Part shown: positions 40,101 to 49,276 of the stretch, one piece after another | How the letters are laid out: each line of letters begins with the position of its first letter | Numbering within the stretch: position 1 is the stretch's first letter | Source of the DNA: Anseranas semipalmata | Taxonomy: Eukaryota; Chordata; Aves; Anseriformes; Anseranatidae | Assembly: GCA_013399115.1 (NCBI GenBank) | Contig: VXAA01001406.1 | Coordinates: 132,525 to 196,524 of the forward strand | Reading direction: 5' to 3' | Length of the DNA stretch: 64,000 nt | Notes under the pieces: model-generated | Databases searched by the model: none | Seen by the model: only the letters and a program-made list of their open reading frames with translations | Told to the model about the DNA's origin: nothing | Translations under genes and position numbers: made by a program

Positions 40101-43100
40101 CATTATATCACTTGTTAGCCACCATCATCTGACAACCACATACCTTACTCTGGAATCCAAACTAATGTTGAAGAGCTGACATCTTTGTTAGTAAGAAGGA
40201 TCTGAGTTCAGAGACCTGTGATAGGTCCAGCTGAGACTTTTTTTTTTTTTTTTCCACCTGTTGCAACATCAAAGAGACACGCAGGTCTGGGTTTTGTTTC
40301 TGAGCAGCTGGAACTTGCTTACACAACATTTGTAAGATGCTGGCACAGAACAAAGTCAATTCAGTATTTGCCAGTTTGCTCAATACAATCTGCTTCCACC
40401 TTTTTGCAAAGGCAGAAGTGTAGTCCTGAAGATGGGTACAGCAACAACTGGTCCCACAACAAGGGTTAAAAGCAGGTCAGTCATGAGAAACACTACTGAT
40501 CCACACGTTAGTAGAAAAGGAATGTGATTTCAGATTCAGCAGAGGCTACGATATACCACCTATTGCTAGTTTCTTACTCCCTTTTCATCACTCATGTTTC
40601 TTCCTCTTAAGAAAACAGTGTACAAGGTCTGAGTTTAAAACATTTCAGAAGCTACTTCACACCCAACGGTTCCTTTGATCCACTGGAATTCACACAATAC
40701 ACACACACACAAAAAAAAAGGTAATTTCCTTACTCATTTGACTGTAAATAGAGCTGCTAGGGTAAGGCATGCCTGGGAGGGATCTCTCCTGCCTACAATT
40801 AAAATGTTGGTAAGTACATAATTAATACTGTAATATCTAAGACCTCTAATATAAAGATATGTTAAAGTAAGATGGATGGAAACAGAAAACAAACTCCAAG
40901 TCTGAAGTTCCCTGCTAAAGCCCTTAGTGTTTTAGAGAAAAGATCTAATAATACTAGATCCTGCTGTTGAGGAACCTGAATCAGAAGACAGGAAACAAAG
41001 GAAGACAAAGTTATGCCTTCAGACTTACGCCATCCCTTCAACAAATAGATCTAGTAAAGAGGAGTGCATATTGCGTGCCATGTTTTAGGGGTTTAATCTG
41101 ACTTCAAGTCTGGCTCTCCTGAAGATGTTTGTAGCAGCATACACAACTTCAGGTGTTACCACAGTGGTATTTTAATTTAGATGAAGAGTACACACGAGCA
41201 CAACTCTCCCAGTTGTCCCCTATTAACATCTTGTTTCATGCTATGGAACAGACTCAGAGCATATGAGCTGAATTCATTTTGGACTAAACTAGACCTGAAG
41301 ACCTACTCCATGAAGAAATCTAATACACAAGCTACTTGCTCATGGGCATTCAATCCAGAGGATCACACAAGAGTCAGAACAAAGTAAAAATCCTCGCAAA
41401 TACACTCATCATCATGTCCATAGCACCAGCTGTTTTGTTCTCCAAGTCTGTTCTTACTGACCTGCACTACTTGCTGATAAGGATATAGCTTTAGAGCACT
41501 TGGTTTCCAGTTTTAACAAAAGATTAAACACAGAACATGATGAGAACAACAAGATTATCCCAGTGGCACAAAAAGTAAATACACTTTATAACCTTTCAAA
41601 AGCCCCCATAAGATTGCAATGCCAGTTTAGTACTAGACAAATACATAATGAAAGTTAGGACAAACTTTGCCTCAGAAAATGGTATTTTTCTGTTAAGCTA
41701 TTGTTATTAAGGGAGCCTGAAAAGGGAAAAATTTCATTTTCTGTCTGGGAAACAGCATCACAATACTATTTTGCTTTCAAGACAGCTATCATGGCATTTA
41801 AGTACCAAACAGAGTTAAGATAAAAATATAAATATGATAAAAGTATGATTTCCACCTTTCTGGATATAGGGAGTTCATTTGAATTTAGAGAGAGAGAGAG
41901 AGAGAGACACACACACACACTTTCAAGCAGTAGCATTCTCTCTTGCTTTTCCTGCTAATCAAACTATTGACTGCCACTTGCAATCTGGCTTGGTTCTGGT
42001 TGTATGCTACTACATTAACATCTACTTGCAGTACCAGCATGAAATGCGATTGCTTTCAAGGTCAACACCATCCAAAGAAAAGCAAAACAGTTCATTTTGT
42101 TTAATTAACATTAATAGCAAAAGCAACAAATTGTTTTAAAATGGAAGTCTACACAAAGTCATCATTACGCTATTTTCACAATAACACCACATACTGTATG
42201 AAGCAAAGCAGAGGTTTCATGATCTTTTAGGACAACAGGCTGTTGACAATCTGCAAATCTACTTGTATACCATGATCTCTAGATCAGAGCTTGCCAGAAA
42301 ACACACCTAGTAGCGGAAGGTATCATGTCAGGCAATAAAAACATTCTGTCCCCTAAAGAATAGAAGGTCAACATACTACAAGCACTCGAGGATTAAGTCC
42401 ATAGCAGGAAAACCAGAACTTCTGATCGATTGCTATTGCTCCATCGGCACAAAGAGTTGCAGCATATGCACTATCAGCTTTGTTTAACTATGTTCCAAGA
42501 AAGTTTAAACAATGTAATGGTTAAACAGGGAAAAGCGGGGAGGGACAGACAAACCACAACAGAAAAGCATGCCTGGTTATATATGACTTTGCATGAAGGT
42601 ACACACAGAGAAGAGCTATGGCATAAAGGACTACTGGCGGGCCCTCAGTTTTCCTGTTCTAATGCTGCAGTAGCAATATCTCTAACTCATAGAGCGAGAT
42701 GCCACAGATGCACTGTGGACAGTGGTCCTACATTTTAATCTCCATTCATCCCTGCTGAACTCAGAGGATGCAGAACTGAAGTTACACATTTGGAAGCATC
42801 TGGCAATAGCTGTTTCTCAGGCATAAACCTTAGTTTATACTGTCAAATTTTTAGGTGAGAGGTATTAGGTATTGTTGTTAACATCGCATTTTCCATTGGC
42901 AATCACTTGCTGTTGTCTGGTAGCTGCTCATTTTCACTTTGTTCAGCCCATACAAAGGTCTTTGGAGAAGGACAGATCGTCTGGCATTTCAACCAAAGAA
43001 TTCAGGATCCAATTAGTCTCCCTCACCTTCAATGCCTTAGATGGAAGGAATCAGGAAGTAAAAGCCCAAACAAACAAACCCTAGGAGTCTAGAACCTTTC

Positions 43101-46100
43101 ATACTGTATTTGTGCACCTCCTGAAGAACACAGGAGAAGGGAAGGATTATAAAAAATGTCTGGTATTAACTTTACATTGGTGAACAAATCACTCTACAAA
43201 CAATAAGGAAAAGCTATAGTCTCTTTATGGAATGTTGAATTAATCAAAAGCATTTAAAACTTAAGTTTTTTAGAAAAATTGAGTTTGGAAGTGCACCTGT
43301 CAGTATTTGCAAGTGTAGAAGATATCCTGGCTTTAAAAAAAAAAAAAAAAAAGGAGAACTACTATTAAACCACTTGAAGTTATTTCCTTTAGCATAATCT
43401 TCCTGTGTGCCAAGTATATCCTAGCAGAAGCTCTCCTTGAAAGTCTTCTAAATGTTTGTTCACAGCACTGGGCTCTAAGTCTAAACATTTAAGTTCCTAA
43501 AGCTCTTTGTCTTTTTTGTTTACAGTCACATATGTTTTTCAAATAAAGTCCTCAATTATTTGTTCTTAGATTCAGTAAGTTTGTCTGCTTCTCCTAAACT
43601 GATCCAGTTTCTCTTTTCATTTTATTACTTTGTTTTGAAAGTAACCGTTTCACTTTTTTTCACCAGCCTTGAGGTTTATCAGTGGGAAGCATTTAATTTC
43701 TCGATGACTGTGGTGGGCCAGTAAAAGATTTCCCAGTAAACAAGATGTAGCTTAGTGTTGCAAACCTTTGCTCATATGAATAGTGACATGAGGGTCAAGA
43801 GGGCTCCTCCTTGCATGAATAGCTCCTTTATCATTAAGCTGGTGTTTCACAATCAGGATGGAGCAATAAAGAGTAAAAGTAAGGAAATAGAGAAGAGGGA
43901 AACGACTGCATTGCCTTACATTTGCTTCTGTCTCCAAAACTCATTCCTACAGCAGGGTAGGCAAAGGTGTCGTCACTGTGGGTCTCACAGCCTTCTCCCT
44001 CTTCCTCCTCCTAAAGTGTCCCAGGACTCTGGGCCACAGCAGCAAGGCAAGGATAAGCCATAGACTTTTATCAACCAGCCTATACACAGTCCAGAGTCAG
44101 TCATTTTTAACATAAGGGTTTGAGTAGCATTACTCCAGTAGGAGTTTAAGAAGGACTTTCATTACACCTTATAGGTGTAGGGTTAGTTAGGGCAAGTAAT
44201 GTGGCACTTATAATAATTGAAAGCAAATTGATTCTTCACATAAGACTTCTAGGTGCTGTTTTGAGCTTATTTTTATGCATTTAGGATTGGGAAAAAAAAA
44301 GACTTTCTTTCTAGCATATCCTAAAATACTCATCTTGTGAGCTTTGTGAAAGTGTTTGTTAAACATTTCAATAAGAGTTTATTGCAGTCTATTTGTACTG
44401 TAATCAGGTGTTGTGAAATCTTCTATTACTGAGTACGAGCTTTAGACAGTATTTGACATGATACAGCCCCCTTAATAATCACTTGAATTGTTGGTACAAA
44501 CATACCAGTCTGTACATGAATTGAGAGTCTGTGCTGATAATCTACTCTTTTTATTTATTTATTTTTAAGTGGTTAAGATCACCCTACACATTTAACTTTG
44601 CAGCCATTCCACACACTTTCCATTGCACTTACAGCTAACGTAAGGCTGAGATGAACACATGAGCTAACCTGGGTGGGGAACAAGGGCAGCAGAGAGATCT
44701 GTCTCTGAATAAGTCAGTCCTTGTCACCTTTCAGCTTGCTTCTGTAAACAAAAGTGGGATTGTTAGTTCAACTTGAACATTTGTTGGCATTCTTGCATTT
44801 TACCAACAACCATTTAAAAACATATCTGGTGATATTTGCTGAAAAACTTTATCTAGAGTGTTTTAAATGGGGATATTAAAGAGAATATCAGAGAATTAAT
44901 TAGAAGAGCTCAATTAGGCTCTGTAGAGCGTTAGTAGGGACCACAAGCAGAGAGAGAAAATGCTTTAAGATGAACTGAAGTCAAGTCATGCAAAATCCCA
45001 GGAACTGGTTCAGGGAATCCATGGAAGAAGCTCAGAGGAGCAAAACAGAAGTGTGGATTAGGAAAAAAAATGCATGTTTTAAAATCATCAACATTCTGGA
45101 TGAATTTGAAGAGAATAAATTTGGGGGTTTAATATGAGAGCAGGGTGACCAGGATTTGCCAAAGAGAACAGAGATTTGTAATGTTTTAAAGAATGAGCAG
45201 AACCCAACATAAAAAGCATGGATAGTGTTTGGCAAAGGACAGTTACAAGTACTATTTACAGTATACTTCATAGCTTATTCAGGATGAAACCCTGATGCCC
45301 TTACACAATTTTTTGTTCTTCCCTCTTTGTATCAGCTGGGCTACATTTCACCCCTCCATCTTCCTCTGTAGGAAAAGCTACTCCCGTCCTTCCCATCACT
45401 TATCACACTGAATAAGAACAGCAACAAAAGCACAAGTCTGGAAGAAAGCAAGCAGTGAAGTTCCTAGTTACCAATAAGAGTGAAAGAAGAACAAGCTACA
45501 TTTTATATTTTAGCTAAACTGGGCTTAAGAGGACAACAGAATATCTACAAGGGATCATCAGACCAGCAAGACTGGACATTGAAAGTGGGGTATAATTGGA
45601 AGTAGTACGGAGGCAAAACAGGAATACATGAATATCATCAGGAGCTAACACACTGAAGAGGGAAGGGCCTCCACACTGTGGTGTGTAGAGGTACTCAAAC
45701 CAAATTCTTTGATCTGCCCATAGTTTGCCTTACACTACTCTTCTTCTCCTCACTAACTCTGCACCCATCCCCACTCTACAATGTGCTATCTCACACAGTC
45801 CATCTTAACGAACTGCCCTAGAATTTTTTTCCCAGTCATTTTATATTTTAGGAAAAATCTTTCTGCAACTTCAGGATTCATTGTGATAAGGGTCATGGAA
45901 AAACACCAGCTAAATGATTCCCTCATACCAACGTGAATTCTATCCTAAACTGAGCCAGAGTCTAGATTCTGAATTATATCTGCAGCCAGTCAAGCATGCT
46001 AGGCTTAAGGCACACCCCAATCCAGATAAGGTTTTTCTCTTAGGGATGTTGGACAGGTTTAGGATAACCTAGAGTATGATTTTAGTGAGATTCCAGTAGA

Positions 46101-47520
46101 GCAAAGGCATCCTCAAGAGAATAACATCTTTCATTTTCCAACATCCCTTCACGATTTCAAGCCTCCACCCACCGTTCCACTGTATACCACAAAACCTTAT
46201 TTAATAGGGTACTAAGATGGTAACAATAAGGACACTACCAACAGAAAGCTCTGCTATCTGAAGCAGACAGAAAGCAGCCACCAACTGAAAGAAGAAAACT
46301 TAAACCACAAACTTTTAGGATCAAGAACCATATCCCCTTCTAAGCTTGCACAGTATCGATTACATCAACAGAACGAATGAGTCATTTTCCCCTTGTCTTC
46401 TGTATTTCAGCATTTTAGTAGACTTTTTAGTGAAATTAAAAATAAAATTTTAAAAAATCCAAAACACAATGACCATAAGATCTAGTCAATAGAAACGTCT
46501 CTGAAATAAAAAATAACATCCCAAATGACCCATTTCCACCACTGGAGCCCCACATATCTGGGCAGCCTATTTTCCATGGTTCATCGTTGCTTACCACCAT
46601 GTTTTAATGGACACCACATCCATAAAAAGGCACTAACCAAGTTTATACTACTCCGTGATTTAATACATGCTATTGATTAATAATTAGTTTTGGAGAGGCA
46701 TTCTGCCAGATAAGAGAGAGAGGACGATTTTCAGCTCCCTGTGGCTCAGAAAGAAGTCGTTTGCCCGCAGCGTAAGCACAGCACGAGGACTGCGAGCATC
46801 CCTCTGTGCAAGGGCCGCCTGAACTTTCCTTCAGCTATCCTGACTGACCTCTCGGACCCGCGCTCAGCCCCCCTGACACGTTCTCCTCACAACGAGAGCA
46901 TTCAGTACGGGAAGGGAAAAAAAAAAAAGTGGGAAAAAAATAAATAAAATAAATAAATAAGAACCCAGAGCAAACAGAAGAGGACCAAGACGCTTGGCTT
47001 CGCCTTCCCCTCCTCGCACACACCACGCACCGAGGCGGGGTGCTAAGACAAGAGCCGCATTCACGAGTCGCAGGGCGCCGGGCGGGCTCGCGGCAGCGCG
47101 CACCCGGCCAGCTCCCCGAGCCCCACGGACCAGCCAGCGAAACCCCGAGCCCCCGTCAAGCCCCCTGACCGCTGGGGGACCCGTTCAATCGCCCCGTCGT
47201 TTATCGGTCAGCGCGGCCGAGGAGCTCTCCCCGCGCTCCCGGGGCGGCTTCAGGCTCGGCGGGAACGGAACCGCCGCTGGCTCTCCCCGGGGCGCCCGGC
47301 GGCACCTGCCGCCGCCCGGCCCCCACCCCCGTACCTGCAGGATCTTGTCCAGCCCCTCCTGGCCCAGGCAGGGGAACTGCTTCAGCAGCTCCGTCTTCTG
47401 CCGCTTGTAGTCGTCGGTAGCCGAGCGCCAGTGCGGCTCCTCCAGCACCTCGAAGATCGCCGCCCCGATGGACAGGTAGAAGATGATGGCCGAGGTCAGC
47501 AAGGGGCCCCTGTCCACCAT
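13818..47520 (-). CDS. KCNK5: KCNK5 (TASK-2), pH-gated two-pore-domain K+ channel; complete coding sequence in five exons
   Basis: Seen: joining 47520-47335, about 18255-18144, 16760-16594, 15645-15477 and 14638-13818 on the minus strand gives one 484-residue frame ending in TGA. TM1 is about residues 4-25, followed by an extracellular cap with sequon N77-N-T. Pore helix 1 leads to filter T98-I-G-Y-G102. TM2 is about 110-132 and TM3 about 158-182. Filter 2 is T203-I-G-F-G207, and TM4 is about 225-250. A basic stretch at 257-264 precedes a long cytosolic tail ending in a [16 protein letters not shown] block. Known for the family: TASK-2 is a plasma-membrane dimer giving a background K+ current opened by alkaline pH. 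R224 is its extracellular and K245 its intracellular pH sensor, and both are present here. K257-K258, reported to mediate G-beta-gamma inhibition, are also present. Human KCNK5 is 499 residues, so this protein is full length with a slightly shorter tail. No frameshift or premature stop was seen. Identification is by recalled similarity and is very secure. Confidence 0.97.
14639..15476 (-). other. KCNK5: KCNK5 intron 4
   Basis: About 0.84 kb between donor GTTAGT and acceptor TTTGTAG. No repeat or coding signal was recognised. Confidence 0.9.
15477..15645 (-). CDS. KCNK5: KCNK5 coding exon 4 (TM3, pore 2)
   Basis: The acceptor TACAG precedes AGGAAAGCACAA (R156-K-A-Q). It encodes TM3, pore helix 2 and filter 2 (T203-I-G-F-G207-D) and ends in the first base of the G212 codon before donor GTTAGT. 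The length is 169 bases. Against the human sequence as I remember it, the differences are conservative: V to A in TM3, N to D and Y to F near pore 2, and S to T before the filter. Confidence 0.96.
16069..16101. repeat. Three tandem copies of an 11-bp unit
   Basis: AGTTAGAACTG occurs twice exactly, followed by the diverged AGACAGAACTC. It lies just before the CA microsatellite in KCNK5 intron 3. Confidence 0.85.
16107..16145. repeat. (CA)n microsatellite in KCNK5 intron 3
   Basis: About 19 uninterrupted CA units. Such a tract is likely polymorphic within the species. Confidence 0.95.
16594..16760 (-). CDS. KCNK5: KCNK5 coding exon 3 (end of filter 1, TM2)
   Basis: The acceptor TTTTAG is followed by GTTACGGAAAT, completing G100-Y-G102-N. 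The exon continues through TM2 ([18 protein letters not shown]) and the linker [18 protein letters not shown] to ...KRGVSL155. The donor is GTAAGG. The length of 167 bases restores phase 0. This block looks nearly identical to the mammalian protein. Confidence 0.96.
16761..18143 (-). other. KCNK5: KCNK5 intron 2
   Basis: About 1.4 kb between donor GTAAG and acceptor TTTTAG. No repeat or coding signal was recognised. Confidence 0.9.
18144..18255 (-). CDS. KCNK5: KCNK5 coding exon 2 (residues 63-100, pore 1)
   Basis: The acceptor TACAG precedes GTTGTGTCAAAT, and the exon ends ATCG before donor GTAAG. It encodes the cap helices with the N77 sequon, pore helix 1 and filter residues T98 and I99. 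The codon for G100 is split after its first base. The frame needs 112 bases, so the 3' boundary could be off by one base in my counting. Confidence 0.95.
22873..22903 (-). mobile_element. Short CR1 tail fragment, antisense
   Basis: AATCACAGAATGGTTGAGGT matches the reverse complement of the conserved CR1 3' end. Similarity is lost after about 30 bases, so this is a weak remnant. Confidence 0.45.
24589..24614. repeat. (TTA)n microsatellite
   Basis: About nine TTA units in KCNK5 intron 1. Confidence 0.9.
24996..25012. repeat. Poly-A run
   Basis: Seventeen A residues shortly before a long purine tract. Confidence 0.9.
25041..25088. repeat. 48-base uninterrupted homopurine tract
   Basis: Every base on the plus strand is A or G (A-rich with G clusters). 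On the KCNK5 coding strand this reads as a pyrimidine tract in intron 1. Such tracts can form triplex structures, but no function is shown. Confidence 0.85.
25490..25572 (-). mobile_element. Possible MIR-like SINE fossil
   Basis: Around 25530-25565, AGGTTAAATGACTTGATC followed by GTAGCACAAATGGCAGC resembles the antisense MIR core (a ...TTAAGTGACTTGCCCAAGG... type motif). The match is short and diverged. Confidence 0.3.
28470..28906 (+). mobile_element. CR1 LINE, 3' part, sense, ending abruptly at an N
   Basis: Clear CR1 landmarks in order: GCTGCATCAAAAGAAGAGTG, a GAGGGAGGTGATTCTGCCCC-like block, GAACTGCGTCCAGGTCTGGG, a stretch with AGAAGCTGAGAGAGTTGGGA and TTCAGCCTGGAGAAGAGAAG, then TTTAGATTAGATATAAGGAA and GCACTGCAGCAGGTTGCCCA. 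It is 5'-truncated, as most CR1 copies are. The expected final 100-150 bases with the conserved tail are absent: the match stops at AGAAGC, exactly at the ambiguous base at 28907. It carries no intact open reading frame. Confidence 0.93.
28907..28907. other. Single ambiguous base at a CR1 break
   Basis: One N separates a good CR1 match from unrelated sequence. It may mark a closed or merged gap, not one uncertain base call. Confidence 0.6.
35140..35265 (-). mobile_element. MIR-like SINE fossil, antisense
   Basis: GTCCCCATTTTACAGATAAG, a tRNA-SINE core remnant with AGAGTCAAGAGTTTAATCTAG, then GTGTTAGAACCAGTCCAC follow the reverse complement of the ancient MIR consensus in the right order. MIR copies in birds are very old, and this one is strongly diverged. 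Confidence 0.6.
37974..38440 (-). mobile_element. Endogenous retrovirus LTR fragment (avian family), antisense
   Basis: Read on the minus strand, the LTR ends in GGGCTAAACCACAACA, with the terminal CA typical of LTRs. Plus-strand landmarks are TGTGGTTTAGCCCC, a CCAGCCGCTTGCTCACTC block, GGTGGGATGGGGGAGAGACT, GGGTTGAGATAAAAGACAGC and GTCAGCTGTCCTGGCTGTGT. A minus-strand AATAAA lies at 38286-38291, as expected of an LTR polyadenylation signal. No gag, pol or env sequence is adjacent, so it is a solo or truncated LTR. The 5' end of the LTR (U3 side, near 38440) is not clear. It is a broken, non-coding relic. Confidence 0.8.
38286..38291 (-). promoter_or_regulatory. LTR poly(A) signal AATAAA, in KCNK5 sense orientation
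   Basis: A canonical hexamer within the LTR, on the same strand as KCNK5 transcription, inside intron 1. It could in principle cause premature intronic polyadenylation. Confidence 0.5.
39905..39922. repeat. Poly-T run
   Basis: About 18 T residues in intron 1. A similar run of about 17 T lies near 40239-40253. Confidence 0.85.
41887..41920. repeat. Compound (GA)n(CA)n microsatellite
   Basis: About ten AG units directly followed by about seven AC units. Confidence 0.95.
43335..43352. repeat. Poly-A run
   Basis: Eighteen A residues in intron 1. Confidence 0.9.
46917..46962. repeat. A-rich and (AAAT)n tract at the edge of the CpG island
   Basis: Poly-A, then GTGGG, poly-A and (TAAA)n, about 370 bases inside intron 1 from exon 1. 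It marks the sharp change from AT-rich intron to CpG island. Confidence 0.85.
47335..47520 (-). CDS. KCNK5: KCNK5 coding exon 1 (residues 1-62)
   Basis: The ATG at 47518-47520 sits in a strong Kozak context (GGCACCATGG, A at -3 and G at +4). The exon encodes [12 protein letters not shown]1 and the start of the extracellular cap, ending ...GLDKILQ. It ends in phase 0 at CTGCAG followed by donor GTACGG (GT at 47334-47333). The length, 62 codons, matches the mammalian first exon as I recall it. The exon lies inside a CpG island. Confidence 0.96.
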
Positions 47521-47629
47521 GGTGCCGCCGGCGGGGAGGGGAGGAAAGGAAGGGCGGGCGGGCGGAGCGCGGCGGGCGGGCCGGGGAGGCTGCCCCGCGC
47601 TGCGGCCGTGGGTGCCCGAGGCCGCCCTG
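47521..47629 (-). other. KCNK5: KCNK5 5' UTR, partial
   Basis: These 109 very G+C-rich bases lie directly upstream of the ATG and end at the gap. No upstream ATG is visible on the minus strand in this piece. Because the gap intervenes, the transcription start and any upstream non-coding exon cannot be placed. Confidence 0.6.
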
Positions 47630-48078
47630 NNNNNNNNNNNNNNNNNNNNNNNNNNNNNNNNNNNNNNNNNNNNNNNNNNNNNNNNNNNNNNNNNNNNNNN
47701 NNNNNNNNNNNNNNNNNNNNNNNNNNNNNNNNNNNNNNNNNNNNNNNNNNNNNNNNNNNNNNNNNNNNNNNNNNNNNNNNNNNNNNNNNNNNNNNNNNNN
47801 NNNNNNNNNNNNNNNNNNNNNNNNNNNNNNNNNNNNNNNNNNNNNNNNNNNNNNNNNNNNNNNNNNNNNNNNNNNNNNNNNNNNNNNNNNNNNNNNNNNN
47901 NNNNNNNNNNNNNNNNNNNNNNNNNNNNNNNNNNNNNNNNNNNNNNNNNNNNNNNNNNNNNNNNNNNNNNNNNNNNNNNNNNNNNNNNNNNNNNNNNNNN
48001 NNNNNNNNNNNNNNNNNNNNNNNNNNNNNNNNNNNNNNNNNNNNNNNNNNNNNNNNNNNNNNNNNNNNNNNNNNNNNN
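47630..48078. other. Assembly gap (449 Ns)
   Basis: An unbroken run of N. The left edge is G+C-rich CpG-island DNA and the right edge is an AT-rich TTA/TAA stretch. The length is not a round number, so it may be an estimate. Long open frames crossing the gap are translations of N and have no meaning. Confidence 0.99.
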
Positions 48079-49255
48079 TATTATTATTAATTATTAATAT
48101 TGTTTGACTTATCCCACTAGGTTTCCCGGAGGTTTTTGTTTTCAATGCTGGAAGGTCGTGAAACGAGACATCCGGCGAAGTGCTGGAGAGTCGGCAGCAG
48201 CTCTGAGGAGGACGGAAGGGGGGTGGCAGGCATGCTTCACCCCTTCCCAGGGACGTTGTCCGTGAGCGTTACGGACCCTTCACTACAGCAGCGACATCTC
48301 CCTTCGTGCGTTTCGTGTGCTCAATAAATCACACGTTTCTGTATGCGCCTGTGTGTATGGGCCTGTGAGTTTGGGAGCCAGGGTGAGATCCCAGCATCCA
48401 TGAGATGCTCAGATCCTCTGGGGTGAAGCTCACCAGCTTGCCCCGCTTGTGGAGCCCATTCCAGGAGCCACTCATGGCCATGCTCCTCCACGGTCGTATG
48501 TCAGGGCTGAAGGAAGGCAGCCTGACTGTTTTGAGTGAACGGGGCTGGAAGTGGGGTTGAACAGGTCAGAGAAAGTGCAAGTCAGTGACAGGATATAGCT
48601 GTGTGTTACATGACATGGCAAAGGGCTCTTGGTGTGCATGCAGTTCATGTTAGAAATGCTGTTTTTTGTGGGGATAACTTAATTCCCTGACTCCTCCAGC
48701 CCCCTTCCCCCTAGACAGCAAGAAAATGGTCAAAAATACAGAGGTGTCCATAGGATTTGGGGATGCTTAGGTATGTCAGCTGGAGTCCACACACCGAAGG
48801 GCTGAGGTTAGCCTGCTGAAATTCTCATGTGGACCTAATTGAAATGGGAGGAGGGAGAATGGAGGAGAACTGGAAAGAGGAAGGAAACAAGGAGACAATA
48901 TGCAACAAAGGATGAGAAAGGAAAAAGAAGAGAGTGTGGAAGGCAAAGGAACTGCCTCGGTTAGGAGGTATCCAGAGACACCTATCTGTACAACTTTGAC
49001 TCATGCCAAATGGATGCTCTTGTGAGACTGCCCACGGAAATTTACATGGCCCTTAAGCAGTCCTTCCTACTAGCTTGTATAGTGCTCGGTGAAAATACAT
49101 CTGCCAGAGGTTCCTGGCAGCCTAAAAAGCAGGACTGGAGAAACCACAAAATCCACAAGCATGTTATGTGATCAGCATCGCTGTCTTTGCATGGGATTCC
49201 CCAGTTATGTAAAGGCAACATTAAGAAGAGAAAAGGATTGCCAAACTGTAGTAGT

Positions 49256-49276
49256 AAAAAAAAAAAAAAAAAAAAA
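49256..49276. repeat. Poly-A run
   Basis: Twenty-one A residues with no recognisable retroposon upstream. Confidence 0.9.

Larger units (their letters stand above)
18256..47334 (-). other. KCNK5: KCNK5 intron 1 (about 29 kb)
   Basis: The intron is bounded by donor GTACGG near exon 1 and acceptor TACAG before exon 2. Apart from the repeats listed separately (CR1, LTR, MIR-like fossil, purine tract and microsatellites), I see no second gene in it. Open frames inside are short, overlap in several frames and show no recognisable domain. An intron this long could hold enhancers, but none can be named from sequence alone. Confidence 0.9.
46985..47629. promoter_or_regulatory. KCNK5: CpG island at the KCNK5 5' end, cut by an assembly gap
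   Basis: CpG dinucleotides and G+C rise sharply from about 46985 and stay high to the gap at 47630, unlike the AT-rich flanks. The island covers coding exon 1, the start of intron 1 and the proximal 5' UTR. At 47550-47582 there are repeated GGGCGGGCGG motifs that could bind Sp1-type factors. The real promoter and start site probably lie at the gap side or inside the gap. Confidence 0.85.

Noticed and set aside
46994..47410. 138-codon plus-strand open frame rich in Arg, Pro and Ala
   Set aside because: It is a typical by-product of a CpG island (few AT-containing stops) and lies antisense to KCNK5 exon 1.
47201..48145. Very long open frames across 47431-48145 on both strands
   Set aside because: They run through 449 Ns, which cannot contain a stop. 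Only the real exon 1 frame is meaningful.
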